Below, one piece after another: positions 47,901 through 58,500 of a stretch of DNA of 64,000 bases. A program made the translations under genes and the position numbers. Below the pieces are notes generated by a model, which made no database searches, had not been told where the DNA came from, and worked only from the letters and a program-made list of their open reading frames with translations. Numbering within the stretch: the stretch's first letter is position 1; every line of letters starts with the position of its first letter. Source of the stretch: Lamellibrachia satsuma (lineage: Eukaryota; Annelida; Polychaeta; Sabellida; Siboglinidae); the NCBI GenBank assembly GCA_033239005.1, contig BSQZ01000026.1, positions 2,869,001 to 2,933,000 of the forward strand, read 5' to 3'.

Positions 47901-50900
47901 TTTATCTGCAGGTCCCCAGGGAGACCAATGCATCACACCTGGATACGAATAACAATATAAAAAATATATATAAAAATAGTTATAATAAAAAATGTATGAA
48001 ATACAGGTATCTACGAAACGAGGACACACCTTGAAGTTTGCAAACGGCAGCTGGACTTGTCTGCTGGTTGCAGTGTCCTGTCTCTGGTGAGCCGTCCCAT
48101 CATCTCGGTCATCCACGCTCATCCCGGGGTAGATCCCCGGCGCCGTGATGCTGGACAACTGGATCAGACGCTGGGTGAACTAAGCAGGTATTCGAGAAAA
48201 AAAGTTGGTAGAGAATAACGACAGAACCTTTTTCTTCTAAGCACAGATTTACTTAGTCAACGTTTCAGGGAGTAAGTAAGAACCTACGCTTAAACTAACT
48301 TTAATGTTTTATACAAATATATTATATGCAATTCAATTAATTCTAGGTATATGCCATGCTCAGTATGTGTGCGAATGAAGACATTATTATTACAATTTTA
48401 AATTCTTAACCATATCAACATCACGTTAACATGTGAAATTGACAACAACAAGTTGTACGAGTTCGGAGTCAACTTATTAAACGTCAATGTGAAGTTTGTA
48501 AGTATGAGTGTCATCTAGTGACCACCCCAACGATTCTAGGACATAATCCCCCGGACAATATCCGCTGTTCATATGCAACAAAACAACAGTGAACAGTAAA
48601 CAACATTCCTATTTACTACAGTCTAAAGTACTCCACAGTGATACAGTAATCAGTAGGCATACCAAGTCCAACATCGAATGCGAAAAACACGGAGATAGTC
48701 CATGCTGTTTCGTTTAGCATGCTTACCTACAAATCTGACAACGCACGGACCGCTGTCAGAGTACTTCTATGTACTGATGTTGTTAGAGAAAGAAAATTAA
48801 TAATGCTGAGTATATTGTAGAATATTTATGTAGATAAATATTGATAACTATTATATGCATTTGGATTGGGCATTTTGTCCTATTGGGGATATTGTCTAGG
48901 GGGATTATGGCCAGATACACACCCCAGTAAGCCACCCAATAACCCTCCCGAATGACCCGCCCCAATACCCCAAATGACCCGATCCACTGACCCACCTGTT
49001 GCTGTTCGTCACTCATGTCCATTGCCTCGACCTCGGGAACGACATCGATCGACCGCGCGAGACGGTGTGGCCGATGCAGACTTGGGTCATCCTGCTTGAT
49101 GACCGGTTCACTCCGCGACTCCTTGGAGACTCCGGCCTCCTCCGGCACTGATGACATTGACATTGACTCACTGGTCATTTCCGCCTCATGACCTGCGGCA
49201 CTGTCCGTGTCAACATCCATGCTAGGATGGAGCACCAACTCGGCCTTGTTGCCACTCTCCTTCTGCTGCGCCAAAGCAGCAATACGTGCCTGATGCACTT
49301 TCTCAGCCTCGAGCGTCTTACGGCACTGCTCAAGTCTCGCGTCATCCACGGCTCTGTGCACCAGTCTAACACCAAGAAATAATTACAATTATCAGACACT
49401 TGTGCAGCAAAAATCCAGTATCTAGTTGGCAAAATACACAGGTGATTTAGTAAGTCGATACAAATATGATAAACTCAAATAAATGACCCATTGACTTATG
49501 ACATTCAACTCCAAACAGTCCTAGGGCTACCACAGGAGTGGTTTATTTCCGTTCTCTAGAGTTGGTGGGAAAGATACAGGCAAAGTGGGGTGAATCACAT
49601 TGCCCAAGTTTCAAAATGACGACAGGTTGACTTAAACCACCTCCTCTCGACCAACAGCCCGGTGCTCTAACTGCCAGATCACCCCTCCTTGTTAACAATG
49701 TTCAATTATGGCAATAAAACACAGAGTTCAGAAAAACACACAAGTAAGTGCCATGACTTTACTAAACCAATAAAACTGCAGATGAAGCAAAACAGCTTAA
49801 ATAAAAGCCAATTCAAAGGAGCAAATAAATAAATGCAAAGATGCATACCAGGTATGTTAAAAGCAAGTCTAGTTACCACTGGTTCACACAATAAAGGTCA
49901 GATTCAAGACCTGTACAGAACTATTTTACATCATCGACATCACAGTGTACATGTTAGCATTTAACTTAAAAGAGCTTCTAACCAACATTATTGCACAGGC
50001 CACACAACCTTCTGTGGCTCCCACCTGAGTATGGCTTTCCCTCCTGTCAGCCCAAGACTGCGTAGAGATCTTTCCCTCAATGCAAACTCACCCAGAACCT
50101 GTCAATGGAAGCCCACACGTCACAGGCCATGTATGTTAGTGTCAATGGATGCCCACACATGTCACAGGCCATGTATGTTAGCGTCAAAGGATGCCCACAC
50201 GTCACATGCTATGTATGTTAGTGTCAAAGGATGCCCACACATGTCACAGGCCATGTATGTTAGTGTCAAAGGAAACCCACACATGTCACATGCCATGTAT
50301 GTTAGTGTCAATGGATGCCCACACATGTCACAGGCCATGTATGTTAGTGTCAATGGAAGCCCACACATGTCACATGCCATGTATGTTAGTGTCAATGGAA
50401 GCCCACATATGTCACAGGACATGTATGTTAGTGTCAAAGGATGCCCACACATGTCACAGGCCATGTATGTTAGTGTCAATGGAAGCCCACAAATAATCAG
50501 GGCATCCAAACCGTGCAACATACAAATAAATAGGGTTGTGGTCACCAGACCAGAATCTTGCGACAGTTTATTTCATTTGAGTTTCTCAATAGTTTGGGAA
50601 TTCTATTTTTTTTACAAAGTTGTTGTAGTTCTCTTTATCTCTGAAGTGCAGGCTGAGGCTGCCACTGATACCGGTGTCGACTGCTTTCACCTCTTCTTCA
50701 GGTAACAGGGTAACGTTCTATTACTACAAATATCCCATTAAACACCAACTTTATGGAAAAATTAATGCATGTCTTATTATAAGCTTACAATGCCATCTTT
50801 CATTATGTACGTCTCATCAACATTTTAAAGCAGACTACTCTGTCTACTCAAGAGTTTAGCATATCTTACGTGCAATGTTTTCTACATGTCCATCATAAAG

Positions 50901-53685
50901 TGCCAAAAGTTGGTAGACAGTTAGACATGTTAACAGTCAATGGACAATTTATAAAAACTATCTCAGTCCAATTTACCTCTTCTTGCATGTAAATGCACAC
51001 CGGATGTATTCCTACGCCCTCAGTCTGTCTCAGTTTATGTCGGTGCACACCAGCTGTAGCAGTTGCGCCACAACCACTATATGTATTGTAAATAGAAAAG
51101 CATAAGTCACGATGAGACTCAATAATTTCCATCAATTACATAATGAAACAAATTTAACAAACCACAAAATATAAGATTAGATAATATTTCAACAGTCTGC
51201 CACAAAGTTTAATGTACACAATGTTTGCTGTTTTGGTTTTTAACAATTAACAAAGCAGCACCAGGGGTGGGTTCAATTGTGGGCTCAATTGGAATTAATT
51301 ACAAATTGATTTGTAGTGAATTCCATTTACAGTATAACTGTAATTGATATTTTTTTAGAATACTGTTATTGTAATTGAGTTTTTATAGGGTGCATATGTC
51401 AGCATGTGTGTGTCAGCAAGTAATTTATTAGGTGAAATGTACGCTGATATCCGAATGCCTTGTTGATACGGATAAAACATGCGCCTACGGTATGCTGTTT
51501 TACCGTTTTACATTGGTATATATATAATGTAATTTAGATCTGTTAAAAACGAAAGTATGCTTTTAATACCCGGTATATACAACTACAATAAGCACATCTA
51601 TTTTTTTTTTTATAAAAAATATAAGTTCTATCTCAACATTTTTGCTTGTTGTACAGCCATCTGTAAACTATGTTCAGTCAAATTAAAACTGTCACAGAAA
51701 TTTGCTTCTTCCCTACAGTGGGCTGCAGATTTAGACAATCATTCACAATAACTTCACATCACTTGACATTTCTTACAGTGAAGATCGAACGCTTGGGGTA
51801 AACAGTATGGATAGTATTGCACATCAACTCATTAGTTATGAAAACTCTTGACTAGTGTTAGCGTAACTTTGCGACAACGTTACGCAAAAGTTACGAACAA
51901 TTTTATAAAAACTTATTCGCGAATGGGAAACTATAGTTGCAAAGTTCATGTCTTTTTGGAATATGGGTCCGTTCATGTGTACTTACCGGAAATCGGAACA
52001 GCGCCGCCAAGCGACCATAAATCGGGATTTGACAAGAGATTTACTGACCCCAACGCTGGCAGCAAGAATACATGAATTCACCTCAAACCCTGTCTTGGTG
52101 CAGCTGTACATGTAATCTTCTTTTACAAAATAATATAGCTGTACTCAACCTATGAAGCTATTTGCCCTTTATTTTATGTATTTTTAAGTGATTTAATTGC
52201 AATTGAGCTTTCATGCGAAATTCATGTGTGTAATTGTATGTGACACTTGTACCCAACTCTAAACACATCACCCACGGTTGGGTTTAGCTCTACTTGAAAA
52301 ATGCGTAACATTGTAATTTTAAATTATTTATGCAATTGCGCTTGAACCTTTATGGTGGTAATTCTAACTGACCACTGTAACTGACCATTGAGCCCAAAAA
52401 TGAATGAATTCACTTAAAAACCCGTTTAAAATAAGCAGTAATGACACGACACATCTTATATTTTTAAATATAGTTGTACTCAGCCTATGAACTATTGCAA
52501 TTGACCCTTTATGTAGGATTCCAATTGATCGTTTTGAAGCACCGTAAATGTAATTGATAGCTTTGAAATGATTTACACCTGTAATTGTAATGGAGCATTT
52601 ACACCTGTAATTGTAATGGAGCATTTACACCTGTAATTGTAATGGAGCATTTACACCTGTAATTGTAATGGAGCATTTACAATGCTGTATAATTGTAACT
52701 GACAATTGTAACTGAACCCCGCCCTTTCACTACTTTCACCCCATTTAAAAACAGAACAAAGCGAGACGTGCTTCATACTAACCTGTCCGGCTGTTCGTCC
52801 CAGAAGCCCAGTACTTCCCAGAGGGAGGTAGAGGGGGGAAACACGTGCTGCAACCTCTCCCCAGACTCTAGCTGCAGTGCGATCATGACATCACTCTCCC
52901 TGCGAGTCTTGTTTGCCTTCACCAACTCCAGTTTGGCATGGTTCGGGATCCCGGCAAACCTCACCGACAACGTCACGTCTATTGGTCTCTTGTTGCTGTG
53001 TCTGAGGAAATCGAACTAAACTTACTAGCTCACAGCCTCCTTTGGGGCATCAAACCAAGCACAGCAGTTATTACCATCACATAACGTTTGATCTTAGATT
53101 TATTCCCGAAACATCATTGTTTTGCTGATTATCTAATTTCACAGATGGAAAAAGTTCCAAATAAAATGCTATTACAATTATCTTCTAGCAAAGAAGCCAC
53201 AGTGGCGCCCTCTGGAGAGTGGCTCACCACTCAATTTGTTTCCATCTTCCTCTGACAGGTAGAAAAGCTCATCGGGTGAGCAGTAAACACAGCAGTAAAT
53301 AACTCTAAATAACTACCTTTGAGGTTTTTTAAATACACCATCAATCAAAGGCGACTGGTGGAAGGTGGCGAAGGAACATATAAAGAGGCGAGTGGATGTC
53401 GGCCTCTGGGAGGAGACAGTGCCAGACTGCCCCAGAAGTTAGGGTTAGGGAGGAGACAGTGCCAGACTGCCCCAGAAGTTAGGTTTAAGAAAGGAGACAG
53501 TGCCAGACTGCCCCAGAAGTTAGGGTTAGGGAGGAGACAGTGCCAGACTGCCCCAGAAGTTAGCATATTACTATATAGAAACAGAACACGTACACATTTC
53601 AAATTGGACAGTGAAGATTCACAATAACAGCGCTCAATAATATTGAATTAATTTCATAATCTGCATAACATATGCTTTTTAAAAC

Positions 53686-53733
<48 letters not shown>

Positions 53734-55502
53734 AATAGAAAGCAAAGTAATAGTAACTGAGCTATTACTTTGCTTTGTCTTTATTCCAACAACACAACAT
53801 AAAAAAACAGCCAAACATAAAATATAAACCACAGTTTTGATGTTGAAAAGGGCAAGAAGAAGTGTGTCACTTGTAACACTTGCTCAATTACCATAAATAT
53901 AACAAGAAGCAAATTACAGTATGCAACATGTATAATTACAACTAACTATTTATATTTCAGTATGTATAATGAAATATTAGTGTTTAGACTAGATAGTCAC
54001 TGTAGCGTAGTTCAAGAATAACATGTACCAGTAAAGACCAGCATAAACAAAACAACTATTTTTTTAGCTACAATAAATCAATATTTATACACCCAAGTTG
54101 TTATATTTATAGTATTACACCTTTAACTGAAATACACATTCTCTTTAAATTGGTATGAGCATAATTTATTTTAAAAGTTGGTCTTTGTCTGGTTACATAA
54201 ACTGACTTGTACAATGTAAACAACTTTTGTATATTCACTGGTAGCAAATTGTTATTTGCCTTGTACATAATAAGTGCAGTTCGTATTTCCACAATATCTT
54301 GTACTTTCAGGATACGTAACTTGGAGAATAGACTAGAAGTGTGGTCTAACCTCTTAGCTCTACAAATTCAATGCACAATCTTTTTTTAACAATACTAAGC
54401 AATTTAGATTAATAGCATATGTATTGCCCCATACTTCGATGCAGTGCATGATGTATGGCAGAAAGAGAGAATGGTATAAAATAAGCATTCCACATTTGTC
54501 AATGACAAAGCTGGCTCTATACATAAATGGCACAACTCTTAGAAAGTTAAGATTTTATCATAGAAATGTGTTTTATCCACGTTACTTTATTATCAATTAA
54601 AACACCTAAAAATTTTGTGCATTCAACCTTACTAATTTCTTCCTTACTTATATGTATAGAGACATGTGTCTTTAAAATACGATTACCTAAAAACACACAA
54701 TTTGTCTTTGATATATTGAGAGAAAGCCCGTTTACTGCAAACCTTACACATAACTTTTCTAATTCAATATTTGTCAACCGGACGAGATCACCTATATCAC
54801 TATTACTGTAGAACATGTTGGTATCGTCTGCAAATAGGATATACTTAAAAAATGTTTAAACATTACAAATATCATTTATTACAGAATAAACAACTTCAGA
54901 CTTAAAACAGATCCTTGTGGCACACCACAACATATTTTGAGTTCTTCTGAGTAACAATTTTCATAGTGAACAAATTGACTTCTGCTTTCCAAGTAACTCA
55001 TAAACCATTTATGTGCAACACCATGAATGAATAAACAAACCATATTTGTTGTTTTAGACATAAATCAATGCTTTGTTTAACGGTCAACATTGTTATAAAA
55101 GTGTGACTACACTGGAGCACACAGTTTAGTTTACCACACTTTATCAGATCTTACCCGACCTGATATCAGCATAGACAACACCTAAAATTATATTAGCACA
55201 CTAAATGCATTTTATGCGAACACGATATCACATATAAGCTCTTCATACTTCACCTTAACACTTATGTACTTGACCTTGTATAAGTAAACTGACCGATTTG
55301 ACTAAAAATTTAGCACATACCGGTATTTAAAATGATAATTGTTAAATATTCTTCACTGCAAATTAGATGACGCCCAGAGCTCTATTCAGATGAGGTATTT
55401 TAAAGTGTGTGAAACAAGATCAGGTGTAAATAATCGTACCAAATTGTAAGGCAAAACTATAATAAATAATAATACATTTATATCCAACATTACATATATG
55501 CA

Positions 55503-55559
<57 letters not shown>

Positions 55560-58500
55560 TTGTTAATGCAGAACATATATAATACACAATGCTCATTTAA
55601 ATCATGTATATTTAAAACATGAATATTTACAATAATATTGTGCTACAATGCTATGCTGGAAATGGAGAGAATTGAAGTATAAACTAATATGTACTCTGGG
55701 GGTCTCCCCCTTTACATTTCATTGTTATAATATTATGCATACATACACACATACATACACACACACATATATATATATGTACACATATACATACAATTTT
55801 ATACATATATATTATATATATATATAAAAAACATATATATGGATATATATATATATATACATATATGTCTCAGAATAAGAAATACAGTTTCTTAATGCAA
55901 TACATAGGCCATTCCAAAGCTTCATACCAGCGATAGAAAAACATTTAACCGTATAGTACGAACCCTTAGTACAATACGATATTGGGCATGCGATGGGATT
56001 TTTTAAATTTTTTTGCAAACTACCTTCAGTAGAATAAAAGAATATTTGAGTGTTATTGGGCAATAGTTTATATTTCACTGTGTACATCAATACAGATGTT
56101 TTGTATTCAATCAGATTGAAATTTTTTTTATTTAAAATTAAAAAACAAGATATTTGTATGGTCACGAGCCTTTACTCCATAAATAATTGTCACAACTCTC
56201 TCTGTAGAGTGAATAGGGGCATTAGATTTGTGCGATAAGTATTTCCCCATATCTCTGAGAAGTAGTCTATATGAGGAAAGAAAAATTTTAAGTATTAAGT
56301 AATCAATGACGAGGCATTTAAGAAATAACTGGCTTAATAAATTATTGACATTGTTTAGCCAATTTGGATTTTACTGATTGTATGTGCTTTCCAAGAAAGC
56401 TTATCATCGATAATTATGCCAAGAATTTTTTTTCTCAAAAACTGCTTTTATAGTGTTTTGGTTCATAACCCTTCCTATTCCAAATAATCCATGTTTTATT
56501 AATATTAAGAGAATTTGTGAACTGCAATCCAATTGTGCAGTTTATTCAGCTCGACTAATTGTGTTGCTAAGCAATACTAGATAATCAGCAATATAAAATA
56601 TATTAGTGTCATACACGAACAGTACAAGTTTGAGTATACTAGAAATGTTACACAAATCATAAATATTTTCCAAGTATCAAACCTTGTGACATGCCACATA
56701 CTACTTCCAATTTTACATCATCAATGCAGACAGATTGTGTCATTTTAGTTAAATAGCTAACTAACCATTTAAGTACTATACTGTGAATACCAATCTGTTA
56801 TCAAAGACTTACCTCAGTTCATAGTCCTCTGGGGGAAGGAAACCTTGTTTTGTGCATGCCTCCTCTAAAACCTGTCACATCATAAATCTTGAATTAATTC
56901 TGTGGATGAATTAATACTTTTTATTTCCACATAACCACATTTAAACAATTCATTACACTAACTTCTAACACACAAATTTGAACTTTTGTTGTTTTAATTC
57001 CTCATCAGATGATTTGTTGGATGGCCTTCCATTGTGTTGACTCTTCAGCAGTTAATACAAGTCCCAAACTAACTGATTAATGGGTTGCTCAAAAGATAAA
57101 TGACTTTAGGTCAACGTAGTGCAAAAATGGCTATTGGTCCGGCACTTCAAGTGCACAGACGCAAAGAGAACTTATCAGTACAATTTAGTAGAGCATCACT
57201 GCCAGACAATGTATAAATCAGCTATCGGTCCAACACTAACTGTTGGTCAGTGCAAGACATATCACATTTCACAAGCTATCTATAATAATTGGTCAGGCAG
57301 CTGAGGCTTTCTGAAATAGTCCACATGCATAGTCGTAAAATAATGATGTCTTGGTCAAGGAAAGTTTGAGGAATATGTTTATTCACTTTACTGTTATATT
57401 ACTACATCATTGTTGTTGTCTATTTGAACAAAAATAATGTGAAAGTTCAGGCGCAGTTTCTGTTTAAAACTTTTGCTCACTGTCAAGTTTAAAATCATAG
57501 AAGCGTGAAACTAACTGCCTGTCTAAACAAAATAGCTAAATATGAAAATTTTGATGTCATCAGATAATATTCTGGTGTTTAGCACCTGGTTTCTTAACGA
57601 TTTGTTGATAGTCTGCATGCACACATTAATTTAAAGAAGGGGGTGAGACAGGAATTGGGAGGTTGACCTTAAAAATTGGTGGGAGGAAAGCGGAAAGGTG
57701 TGGAACAATAGCTGGGCAGTTTCTACGGGTCCAGGGCAATAGACAGTTCATAGATAATATAACAAAGGGCCACGAATATTAAATGACATTAATAACAACT
57801 CTGGTCAGGCAGAAAACAACCAGGCTTAATCCACCCATTTCAACCCGAGGTATGCCACTGGATTGGGAATACACAGACGCTAGCAAACTGGAATCTCTTC
57901 GTCAATGAGGCAAAGACTGACAACGTCCACATATTCTTCGTGAACACATCTGAGACAGATGATGCTGGTAACATGCTACGAGGAAAGGAGAAGTGGCAAT
58001 CCAGTTAGACCTTAGGATCTATACTCTGCAGCACCAAAGACGTGCAAACTTGATCCACACTGGGCAACGTTGCATCCCGGTCTTTCTGAAAGATATGGAT
58101 GCGCAGGCCCAAGATACCACTGGACAAGCGAATGCTAGTCTACAATGTGATGATCATCCCAGTTATGCTGTACAACTGCAGCAGCAAGGCAGTAATAACT
58201 ACTCTACTCCTCAAGCTAGATGCCTGCCACAGAAGCCACCTGCGATCAGTATTGGGCATGTGCTGGCCTAAAGGGATTATATCCAACGAAGATCTGTACA
58301 TATGTCATATGCTGTGGCACAGAACAGCTGTCACAGCAAGTACAGAAGATGTGTAGATCCATGTTCAGCCATGTGTTGCGCATGCCTGATGATACTCCCG
58401 CACAACTGTCCCTGCAGTTTGCGGTTGCTGGGTCAAACAATACAGGGGCTGAGTTCGTAGGCACACCACCAACCTATTTTGATGTGTTGCACTCATATTT

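Noticed and set aside
48783..49361. 192-codon minus-strand frame as a stand-alone gene
   Set aside because: It is ASPSCR1 exon 6 read through its donor into the intron.
50031..50705. 224-codon plus-strand frame with MYVSVNG repeats
   Set aside because: 42-bp tandem repeat read in frame; it overlaps the real minus-strand ASPSCR1 exon 5.
53440..53540. Telomeric repeat
   Set aside because: Only two short TTAGGGTTAGGG pairs inside a 40-bp tandem; far too little for a telomere or interstitial telomere block.
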